Assembly (NCBI RefSeq): GCF_042433085.1
Contig: NZ_JBHLWA010000024.1
Span: 54,895 to 118,894, forward strand
DNA length: 64,000 nucleotides
Source: Gallibacterium melopsittaci
GTDB taxonomy: Bacteria; Pseudomonadota; Gammaproteobacteria; Enterobacterales; Pasteurellaceae
Direction: 5' to 3'
Under the pieces are notes generated by a model. It did not search any database. It worked only from the letters and a program-made list of their open reading frames with translations, and had not been told where the DNA came from. The position numbers were made by a program, and so were the translations under genes. Shown one piece after another: positions 7,310-16,600 of the stretch (positions are counted from its first letter, which is position 1; every line of letters starts with the position of its first letter).

Positions 7310-8488
7310 ATGTCAAGACTATTAAATTTTGTGATGATCTCACCGCATTTCCCTACAAATTTCGAAACGTTCGCTGTACGCTTACGAGAGAATGGCTTTA
7401 ACACATTAGGCATTGCCGATGTACCTTATGAATCGTTAAGTGAGGGATTGCGTAACGCACTAACAGAATATTATCGTGTTGATAATATGGAAGATTATGA
7501 TCAAGTTTATCGAGCCCTTGGTTATTTTGCCCATAAGTATGGACGCATTGATCGGATTGAATCACATAATGAATATTGGCTAGAACTTGATGCCAAATTG
7601 CGTACTGATTTTAATGTATTCGGTTACAAAACTAGCGATATGAATACTATTAAAATCAAATCGCAAATGAAAGAGATTTTCCGTACGACAGGACTAAAAG
7701 TGGCGAAAGGACGAGTCTTTAAAGATGATGACGATGCTCGTCAATTAGCACAAGAATTGAAATTTCCTGTGATTATCAAACCAAATTCTGGTGTAGGGGC
7801 TAGTGATACCTATAAGATCAAATCTCGTGATGAATTAGAAGCATTTTTTGGCTATAAAAATCCAGCGGTGGAATACATAATGGAAGAGTTTATCGATGGT
7901 GATATTGTCACCTTTGATGGCTTAACCGATATTAACGGCAATATTGTATTCTATTCTAGCCTTGAATATTCCGAAGCAGTATTAGATACCATTGCCAAAG
8001 ATGGTGATATGTTCTATTACGTTCCACGGGAAATTTCTCCACAATTAATTGAGTTAGGTAAACAGTGTGTAGCAGCGTTTAAAGTGCGGGAACGTTTTTT
8101 CCATTTTGAATTTTTCCGTGTGAAGAAAACTCAGGAATTAATGCCATTAGAAATTAATTGCCGTCCACCAGGTGGGTTAACGATTGATATGTGGAACTAT
8201 GCGAATGATTTTGATGTATTTAATGAATATGCCCATATCGTTAAAGAAAATAAATTTTATGCACAAATTACCCACCCGTGGAATGTGGTTTATATCTCAC
8301 GCAAAGCCAATAAAAATTATCAAAACGCCATTCAGGCAATTTGTGAACGTTTTTCAGATAACATTATTAGTGTACAAAATGTACCAGGTATTTTTGCCAA
8401 AATTATGGGCGAAGAGGGGATTTTGGCTCGCACAGAAACGATTGAACAAATGCGTGAAATTATTCAATTTGCGCACGTTAAACAATAA
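7310..8488 (+). CDS. ATP-grasp ligase of unknown substrate
   Basis: 392 residues. The N-terminal 110 residues resemble a pre-ATP-grasp domain. The ATP-grasp domain includes KFPVIIKPNSGVGASDTYKI (about 151-170), the EYIMEEFIDGDIVTFDGL segment, and FEFFRVKKTQELMPLEINCRPPGG (about 267-290) with the Glu, Asn and Arg expected to bind Mg-ATP. Members of this superfamily activate a carboxylate as an acyl-phosphate and join it to an amine or thiol. I do not recognise a named family with known substrate. GAGGAAA precedes the ATG. An 11-bp gap to the alpha/beta hydrolase gene indicates a two-gene operon; no signal peptide, so cytoplasmic. Confidence 0.75.
   Translation: MSRLLNFVMISPHFPTNFETFAVRLRENGFNTLGIADVPYESLSEGLRNALTEYYRVDNMEDYDQVYRALGYFAHKYGRIDRIESHNEYWLELDAKLRTDFNVFGYKTSDMNTIKIKSQMKEIFRTTGLKVAKGRVFKDDDDARQLAQELKFPVIIKPNSGVGASDTYKIKSRDELEAFFGYKNPAVEYIMEEFIDGDIVTFDGLTDINGNIVFYSSLEYSEAVLDTIAKDGDMFYYVPREISPQLIELGKQCVAAFKVRERFFHFEFFRVKKTQELMPLEINCRPPGGLTIDMWNYANDFDVFNEYAHIVKENKFYAQITHPWNVVYISRKANKNYQNAIQAICERFSDNIISVQNVPGIFAKIMGEEGILARTETIEQMREIIQFAHVKQ
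7899..7911. promoter_or_regulatory. possible matS-like 13-mer inside the ATP-grasp gene
   Basis: GTGATATTGTCAC differs from the matS consensus GTGACRNYGTCAC at one position (T for C at position 5). It encodes DIVT in the ATP-grasp protein. matS sites do lie in coding sequence elsewhere, but about one such match per 100-130 kb is expected by chance. Confidence 0.2.
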
Positions 8489-8499
8489 GAGGAAAGAGT

Positions 8500-9252
8500 A
8501 TGCACTTTGAAAGAAGAAGTCATTGGAGTGGTGAGCTTGGTTGTGAAATGCACTTTAATGTTTATGGTCACGCTGGCAAACCGATTATCGTATTTCCGTC
8601 ATCAGGTGGCAGCCATAATGAATATGCAGATTTTGGTATGATTGAAGCCTGTCGTTCTTTTATTGATCGAGGGTTAGTAAAATTCTATACCCCAGACTCA
8701 TTGGATAAAGAATCTTGGCTGGCAGTTAATAAATCAGGGCACGATATGGCATTAGCACATAATGCTTATGATCGTTATATTGTGCATGAATTGGTGCCAT
8801 TAATTCGTTATGAATCAGAGTGGAGTGGTGCAATGATAGCAACAGGTTGTAGTATGGGCGCATTCCATACTATTAATTTTGCGTTACGTCATCCTGATCT
8901 GTTTGATATTGCGATTGCCTTAAGTGGCGTCTATGATGCCCGTTTCTTTACAGGTGAGTTCTATGGTGATCAAACTGTCTATTTTAACTCACCAATCGAT
9001 TATCTTTGGGGACAATATGATAGCTGGTTCTTAGATCGTTATCGGCAAAATCATTATATTGTGGCAGTGGGACAAGGAGCGTGGGAAGAACAGCATATTG
9101 CAGATACCGCACGTTTACAAGAAGCCTTTCAAGCAAAAGAGATTCTAGCTTGGTTTGATTTTTGGGGGCATGATGTTGATCACGACTGGCCGTGGTGGAG
9201 AGTCCAAATGTCGTTCTTTTTAAGCAAGCTTGAAGAACAAAGATTGATTTAA
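8500..9252 (+). CDS. Alpha/beta hydrolase (putative esterase) paired with the ATP-grasp ligase
   Basis: 250 residues, no signal peptide. The nucleophile elbow is ATGCSMGAFH (Ser about residue 115), FPSSGGSHNEY near residue 31 is a likely oxyanion-hole strand, and FWGHDVDHDWPWWR (about 222-235) supplies the probable catalytic His. The sequence belongs to the esterase-D/PF00756-like group. AAGAGGAAAGAGT precedes the ATG, 11 bp after the ATP-grasp stop. An operonic ligase and hydrolase suggests they make and break the same bond or tailor a common product; that is inference. The gene ends 20 bp before the IS, within a terminator-like hairpin arm. Confidence 0.75.
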   Translation: MHFERRSHWSGELGCEMHFNVYGHAGKPIIVFPSSGGSHNEYADFGMIEACRSFIDRGLVKFYTPDSLDKESWLAVNKSGHDMALAHNAYDRYIVHELVPLIRYESEWSGAMIATGCSMGAFHTINFALRHPDLFDIAIALSGVYDARFFTGEFYGDQTVYFNSPIDYLWGQYDSWFLDRYRQNHYIVAVGQGAWEEQHIADTARLQEAFQAKEILAWFDFWGHDVDHDWPWWRVQMSFFLSKLEEQRLI

Positions 9253-9261
9253 ATTAACAAA

Positions 9262-9272
9262 GGGCATACGAG
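9262..9272 (+). terminator. Terminator-like hairpin split by the IS (left arm; right arm 10266-10275)
   Basis: If the IS (9273-10262) and one GAG copy are removed, AAGGGCATAC-GAG-GTATGCTCTT is restored: a 10-bp stem with one G-T pair and a 3-base loop, 10 bp after the esterase stop and followed by CGTATTATTT. The IS target duplication is exactly the loop. The interpretation as the esterase terminator is inference. Confidence 0.6.
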
Positions 9273-9329
9273 TGATCTGCACCCCTAAAGTTGGACTTAT
9301 CATCCAACAGATAGAGGTGCAGATTTTTT

Positions 9330-9735
9330 ATGACCAAATATAACCAAACATTTAAACAACAAGTGGTAGATTTCTACTTTCAACACAATGAAAGTCTTTC
9401 TTTAACCAGTCATACATTTACCGTGCCTAAACGCACATTAGAGCGTTGGATTGCTCAATATCAACATTCAGGAATAAACGGCTTAGCCGTGCTTCATACT
9501 AAACGTACCTATACCCCCGACTTTAAATATCACGTCATACAAACGATTCAAAACAGAGAGATGACAACTGAACAAGCCAGCCTACATTTTGGTATTGCTA
9601 ATTCGGCTGTCATTAGCCAATGGTTGAAAAGCTTTCAACAATGCGGTATAGAAGGATTACACCCAAAACCCAAAGGACGACCTGCGATGAAAAAACCACG
9701 CTATGCCAAAATGCCACCGCCACCGAAAACAGAAG
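9330..9735 (+). pseudogene. IS150-group transposase OrfA, truncated by the gap
   Basis: 135 readable residues up to the N run. There are two helix-turn-helix segments, around residues 20-50 (SHTFTVPKRTLERWIAQYQ) and 80-110 (TEQASLHFGIANSAVISQWLK), and then GRPAMKK before the usual coiled coil. OrfA supplies DNA binding and is normally fused to OrfB by a -1 frameshift. After the gap, 9820-9876 reads CQEWDQEKARKRQ...KN and a stop, which looks like the OrfA C-terminus but is out of phase with the 84-N spacing; the gap length may not be real. Confidence 0.85.
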
Positions 9736-9819
9736 NNNNNNNNNNNNNNNNNNNNNNNNNNNNNNNNNNNNNNNNNNNNNNNNNNNNNNNNNNNNNNNNN
9801 NNNNNNNNNNNNNNNNNNN
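9736..9819. other. Assembly gap of 84 N
   Basis: There is an unbroken run of N inside the IS. Its position in a repeated element is consistent with a failed short-read bridge. Any statement about the frame across it is unsafe. Confidence 1.
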
Positions 9820-9841
9820 TGTCAAGAATGGGACCAAGAAA

Positions 9842-10236
9842 AAGCGAGGAAAAGGCAAACTTCGTCCAAGAATTAAGAGTGCAGTATCCGTTAACCCTGT
9901 TGTTAATCTATGCGCAATTAGCCAGAAGTACGTTCTTTTATCATATAATGCAACAATCCAAGCAAGCAGATAAAGATACCTCCTTATCAACAGTTATTAG
10001 CTGAGCATCATATTGTGCAGAGTATGTCGAGGAAAGGAAATTGTATAGATAATGCTGCAATGGAAAGTTTCTTTGGTCGGATGAAAGTGGAATGTTTTTA
10101 TGGGAAAACCTTCGAAAGCATTGAGGAACTGGAATCTGTTATCAAAGAATATGTTCGTTATTATAATGAGGAAAGAATACAATTAAAATTAAATGGACTG
10201 AGTCCTGTTCAATACAGAATTCAGTCCTTAAAATAG
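9842..10236 (+). pseudogene. IS150-group transposase OrfB, central catalytic region deleted
   Basis: The N-terminal piece reads KSEEKANFVQELRVQYPL...LARSTFFYHIMQQSKQADKD up to about 9975. The sequence then jumps, with a frame change, to YQQLLAEHHIVQSMSRKGN and DNAAMESFFGRMKVECFYGK through QYRIQSLK. The joined parts lack roughly 150 residues, including the first two Asp of the DDE triad. Only the last acidic residue, in AAMESFFGRMK, is left. This copy cannot make an active transposase. Misassembly next to the N gap is the alternative explanation. Confidence 0.8.
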
Positions 10237-10275
10237 GCGTCCAACTTTTCGGGGTCAGATCAGAGGTATGCTCTT

Positions 10276-10461
10276 CGTATTATTTCATTTACAAGACAAC
10301 AAACCTATCGCAAACATAGATACCAAGGAAATGACAGCCGAGGACAAAATTGTAACAGAAACGCTATAGAATACTGTTCAGAACAAGCCAATCAAAGGCA
10401 ACGTTTAGGCGATTATGAAGGTGATACAAATGCTTGGCAAAAACATCAAGATGCATTGTAG
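10276..10461 (+). pseudogene. Fossil of an IS30-family transposase
   Basis: A single frame of 62 codons reads QQTYRKHRYQGNDSRGQ, then ANQRQRLGDYEGDTNAWQKH, and ends at TAG 10459-10461. The R-LGDYEGDT block corresponds to the first catalytic Asp region of IS30-type transposases, and the preceding basic stretch fits the segment before it. Both ends of the gene and the terminal repeats are missing. The remaining 148 bp to the adhesin ATG hold no gene that I recognise and presumably the adhesin promoter. Confidence 0.6.
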
Positions 10462-10609
10462 TTAAAAGTTGAATCTACCTATTTACATGGTTTTATGGTG
10501 CTGTTAGAATCCCGCCCTTATCCTGATAAAAAAGCAAAAATATTTAATTTATTTAACAAAGCTTACTTAGTAACTAAACATTTTCATAGTAATAATATAG
10601 GGAAATAAA

Positions 10610-13600
10610 ATGAATCATATTTTTAAAGTTATTTTTGATAAAACACGCGGTATTTTTGTTGCCGTTTCTGAATTAACTAAAAATCATACTAAAGAGAAGT
10701 CAGAACTGATAACCCGGCATAGGGGGGGGGTAGTGAGAACGTTTACGCTAACTAATGCTTCAGCGGGAGTGCTAGCTGGGCTAGGGGTATTAAGTGCATT
10801 CGTAATCTCGCTAGAAGCAAAAGCAGGGCTCGATATACGAGCAGCTTATAATGCTATTGCGTCTTTGGATTGTAGTAATCGAGAACTATATGGCGTGGAT
10901 TTAGCACCAACAGCAACAGCAAATTCCATTAATGAAAATACTGGCTGTCCGACACAATACTCAGTGACTATTGGATATGGTGCTATTTCGCAGAGTTCTG
11001 GAGGCACTGCAGTTGGGTATATGTCAGAAACAAATGGAGAGAACTCAACTGCACTAGGGCGTGCAGCAAGAGCTGGAACTGTAAAGGAAACATCACGAAA
11101 AAATGTTTCAATTGTAGCACGCCAAGCCACAGCTGTTGGTTATAACTCGCTAGCTTTTGGGAATAATTCAGTGGCAGTGGGAACCTATGTAGGGGCAAAC
11201 TTAAATGGGATTGTGGTGGGGAATAATACCTATGCACAAGGTGTCAGCTCAATTGCGATTGGTGGGGCAGATTTAGTATCTGGCATCAGTAATTCTGAAT
11301 TTGGTGATAAATTACCAAATTCAACCATCCAATCTTTATTTGCACCATTATGGAATGAAACGACAGGTTTCTTTTCGCCAAGTTCGGTAAATAATGGGGT
11401 AGGAAATAGTTCAAATGGGTTTGCAAACCTTTACGGAGGATCTGATGATACCAATGAGCGCCGTATTAAATCACCAACCTATGCTCGTGGAAATGGGGCA
11501 ATTGCAATTGGTACGCGAGCTTTAGCTGGGGGAGATGTGTCAACAGCGTTAGGTCCGCTTTCTTTTGCGTTAGCAAATCGCTCTACAGCTGTTGGGATAC
11601 GCTCGTTTGTTGAAACTGGTGCAATTGGGGGAACAGCGATTGGTGAGCAATCACGTGTTTTCTCATCAAATGCGGTATCAATTGGGAACTTAACGGAAGC
11701 GACCAATGCTAATACTGTTGCTTATGGTTATAAAGCCTATGCGGTGGGTGAAAACTCAATGGCAATAGGGAATCAGGTCGTTGCTGGAGGATCTGTAGAA
11801 AATGGGGGGACATTCATTAATGCTTATGTTAATGGTGATAATGCAGTAAATATGGCAGATAATGATTTTGCCGATGTGCGAGCGGCGGTAAAAAACTATT
11901 TCATTGCACAAGAAAATAATAGATTGACTAGGAGAACTGGGGATACTTACTTAACCATTGGTGACTTAGATATCAAAAAATCAGAAGAAGTGGGTAAAAA
12001 TGTTATTGTTCTAGGGAATAGTTCAGCTGCTTTAAAAGATAACAGTATCTCCATCGGTTATAGCTCATTAATTGATGCGAATAACTCTTTAAATATTGGT
12101 TCTTATAACTATATTAGAGCTAACTCTAATAACTCGATTATCTTTGGTTTAAATAATCGAATTATCAGTGGAGCTGGTTACGAAAATAATATCGCAATTG
12201 GTTTGGATAATATCATTAGTAGTGCCGTTAAAGATAGTATGACAATTGGAAGAACTAATTATATTGGTCAGAATATCAGCGATACTGTGGTGTTTGGTTC
12301 TAAGGTGTCTCTGCAAAATGGGTCTAATCGTACTTTTGCCATGGGGAAAGATGTGGCGATAGGTTATGATACCGTGGCTCGTGATAATAATAAAGCTATT
12401 AGTAACCTTTCTGGCGGAAGTGGGGCTAGTGATGTGATTGCCTTCGGAAGTTATTCAGAAGTATTTTCAGGTTCTAGTAACTCCATTGCGTTAGGAACTC
12501 GAGCAACTATTTCAAATAATTCTCCTTTTGCAACTGCAATCGGTAGTAGTGCACGTGCAAGTGCAAATTCTGCAATGGCAATAGGTGTGGGAGCTATTGC
12601 CTCAATTCGGAATTCTATTGCATTAGGGGTGAACTCGGTGACGGATTATACAGAATTTGCATTAGAAGGATGGATGCCCAATAAAGAGGATGCTATTTAT
12701 AGCGTTAGTTCTAATTCAACTGGGATAATTTCGGTAGGTAAAAAAGGAGCTGAGCGTCGAATTACTAATGTAGCAGCTGGTGCATTAGATACGGATGCAG
12801 TGAATGTGTCACAACTTAAATCAGTTTATGCAGATATGATCGCAGCTGATTTTATGAGTAATAAGACCCAACGTGCCTTACATTATCTATCGGTTAGTAA
12901 TAGCGGAGCGAGTTCTAAATTAGCAAAAGAATTAGAACAACAGGAAAATTATAATGATTATGTCAATAAGAAAGCTCAATACCTTACTTATGTTGCTCGT
13001 AAAGAAAAAAATAATGAGGCATTTAGTCAAACTTCATTAGACAAAATGAAAAGTTATTTAGAGCAGATAGAGACGAGCAATGCAAGTTTTGCATCTTTAG
13101 CAAGCAAACTTAGTCAGATTCAAACGGATGGTATGAGCCAATATAGCGATTTCAGTGCAGCAGTAGCGGCAATTAATGCTGCCAAAACGACTGATAGTGG
13201 GCAAAAAGTACTAACAACGATCAGTGAAAATGATATTGCAGCCTCTAACTATCAAAACAATACCGCTTTAGCAGAAGATAGTATCGCTATTGGCTATAAA
13301 GCTTCGGTCAAAGATACGGCGACAGGCGGTATAGCGATAGGAACTGAATCTCAAGTTGATCTAAGGAATAGTATTGCTATTGGTCATACAGCTCAAGTTA
13401 AAGTCGGCCCAGAGGGCAGCATTGCACTAGGTTTTGGCTCACAAACTGCCGCACTTAATGGTTCACAAGTTAGTGATTATGTGATTACTGGGAAAACGGA
13501 AGTAGCTGGTTTCAATGCAAACAATCCAGTCTTATCTATTGGTAATGCGACTGTTAATCGTCAAATTCAACACGTTGCACCAGGGGTACTTTCTGAATCA

Positions 13601-16600
13601 TCAACTGATGCAGTCAACGGTTCACAACTTTATTTCACCAATCAAGCAATTGCAAATCTTGAGAGTAAGCTATCAGGTAATAGTATAAATCCTCCTTCGG
13701 ACGGTGGCTCGTCTAGCAGCTCAGATGCTGCATCATCTTTGCAATTCACAGATGATAAAGACACAGATAGTTTAACGGTAGCACTAGCCAACCAAAAATT
13801 AAAAATAGCAGGTACGAAAGATCAAATCGAAACTGTGGGTAAAGATCAAACGTTAACAATTAAGTTAGCTGAAACGGTTACCAAGAAGTTAGATAAAATT
13901 GATACAAATGGCGAAGAATCTTTAACAGCGTTATTGGCGAAGAAAGCAAATCTTGATGCGTCTAACCTTAAAGACGGAGGTACGGATGAGACTAACTATC
14001 TCACTAAATGGCGTAATCAGTTAGGCGGAATAACTTTTAATGGCGACACTGGTTCAACGAAGAAAAAGTTAGGCTCAACCCTCAAGATCTATGGGGCATC
14101 TGATACAGAAACTGCTGAATCTGGCTTTACTAAGGGTAATATCAAGGTTATTGGCGGAGAAAATGGTTTATTTATCCAATTAGCACAGAATCTCCAAGGT
14201 CTAGGCGATATTCAAATCAATACCTTAAAATTAGGTACAAGTGATAATGCACCAACGCTTACTGCGGATAGCGGTAATATCAGAGTGAGTAATGGGGCGA
14301 AAATTACTAATCTAACTGATGGTACAGATTTAAGCGATGCGGCAACTGTTGGACAGCTTAAGCTAGACTTTGTAACAGATTCAACGGAAGCGAAAGCAGG
14401 TAAAGTTAACTTAGTTAAAGAGAAGTTAAGTATTAAAGGTGCTTCTGGTTTCATTACCACAGCAAATTCAAAAGATGGTCAAGAAATAACAATTGATCTT
14501 GCTCAGGATCTTAAAGATAAACTTGAAAAATTAAATACTCCGCAAGGAGAGCAAGGTGCTAGTGGTATCATTAAGGGTACTTTGGGTGATAAAGGCACAG
14601 ATGCTGATGAAGCACGTAAAGCGGTAGCTGGCGATGCTAAAGACGGTAAAGGCGGTCTATTGGCGCAAAACACTGGCTTGAATAACGCTGCAACTGTTGG
14701 CGATCTCCAAACTGTGGCTAAAGCAGGCTTAAGTTTTGCGGATAATGCAGGTACGGAAGTTCATCGTCCATTAGGCACACAATTGAATATTGTTGGTAAA
14801 TTAAATACTGATAAAACAGCAGGCGATACCACCGTTAAGGCAGATGATTACGCAAGCGATAATCTCGCTACCTTTGCTGATGCAACCAATAACTTAATCC
14901 GTATTGCGATGTTGAAGAACCCAACATTCACTGGGGTAACATTAGATAATGGTAATACTGATGACACCGCAGCAAAAGTTACTCTTACCCCATCTAAAGC
15001 AACAGATGGCGATAATAAAGGCAAGACTGTTCTTAACCTTTCTAATGGTGAGACAGTAGGAGATGATGGTAAAGGTGACGATGTGGTAATTACTGGCGTA
15101 GCTGCTGGTAAGACAAATGACTCTGTGGTGAACCTTGGTCAATTAAACGATCTTGCTGCTAAAGTGGGTACTGAACCTGTCAATGGTATTGATGGTAAAG
15201 ATGGTAAAGATGGCATAGTTAGCACCACTGACGGTAAAGGCGTTCCAGGTACAAATGGTAACGATGGTAAACAAGGTCCAGCTGGTAAAGATGGCTTAAA
15301 CGGCACTACTGTGGTGAACAAAGTTCAAGCACTACGTGATGGCGTGGCGGGTACGGTGGTTTATACCGAAGCTGATGGTAGCCGTGTTCTTGCTGAAAAT
15401 GGTAGTTACTATAAAGCTGCTCTTGTAGATGGCATGGAAAAAGCTAATGACGGTTTATGGTATGCCGAAAACGATGTTGATGAAGATGGTAATGTGATTA
15501 ACGCATCTGCTGAAGGTAAGACGCTCAAAGATCTTGCTACAGCAGATCAAAATAAGATTGTTGCAGCAAAAGACGTTATCCTCTCTGCGGTCAATGCGGA
15601 TGGTACTACTAACCTACCAAGCACTTTAGCAAACGTGAAGAGTGGTTTAGGCTTAACTGGTAAGGCGGATAATTCTGATGCAGGCGATGATACAGCTGAT
15701 AAAACAGCCTTGACAACACCTGAGGCAATCAGTGCTGATGCAGCTCAAAAAGTGATTGCTGGCGATACCAAAAATGGTAAAGGCGGTTTATTGGCTAAAG
15801 CAGGTGCTGACTTGAACAAAGCAGCAAATCTTGGTGATTTACAAGCGGTTGCTCAAGCTGGTCTAGATTTCACTGGTTCAATTGATGCGTCAACTGCTGG
15901 CGATAAAGGCACAACTGTACATCGTCCATTAGGTACTGCATTGAATATTATTGGTGCGAAAGATACTAATGAAGGTTTAGGTGGTAAAGAAGCTTACTCT
16001 GCACAAAACTTAACAACATTAGTCGATGCTGAGAATAATCAAATCCAAATTGCGATGAAGAAAGCCCCTGAGTTTGAGTCTATCACCCTTAAAGCAGAGG
16101 GTGCGACAAATGGTGTGCAAGTAACGCCTAATGTGAATGGCGATAAACTCACCTTTGCTAATACAACAACCACAGCAGGTTCGGATACCAAGGTCGTTCT
16201 CTCAGGCTTAAAAGACGATTCAACAGATGGAACTTCTGCGGTAACTCGTGCAGCCTTTGATCAATTAGCTAGCACAATCGGCGGCAATGGCAGCAATGGT
16301 GCAGCAGGTACACCAGGTATTGGTGGAGTGAATGGTACTAACGGTACTCAAGGTCCTGCTGGCAGAGATGGTCTTGATGGTAGATCGTTAACGGATCAAG
16401 TATTTGCACAACGTGAAGGAGTTTCTGGCAATATGGTTTACACCAATAAAGATGGTGATCGTTTAGTGAAGATCGATGGCGGATACTACAAGAAAGATGC
16501 ATTTGATGGTTATACGTTAGCGAACGATGGTAAATGGTATGCGAAAGAAGATGTCAATGCAGATGGTTCCCTAATAGAGAATCCGACTAGCCAAGCTAAA

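Larger units (their letters stand above)
9273..10262 (+). mobile_element. IS3-family (IS150-group) element, internally deleted, with assembly gap
   Basis: The left end TGATCTGCACCCCTAAAGTT and the right end, whose complement reads TGATCTGACCCCGAAAAGTT, are imperfect terminal inverted repeats of about 24 bp. GAG lies on both sides (9270-9272 and 10263-10265), a 3-bp target duplication typical of this group. The element has orfA, an N gap at 9736-9819 and only the two ends of orfB, so it is about 0.5 kb shorter than usual. The left end folds as nested hairpins (CTGCACC with GGTGCAG, 9277-9322; inner GTTGGA with TCCAAC) followed by TTTTTT just before orfA, a probable read-in terminator. A second copy starts at 63928 in the same orientation. 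Confidence 0.9.

Noticed and set aside
8081..8092. Haemophilus-type uptake signal AAGTGCGGT
   Set aside because: The sequence is AAAGTGCGGG, one base off, within the ATP-grasp coding region and without flanking consensus.
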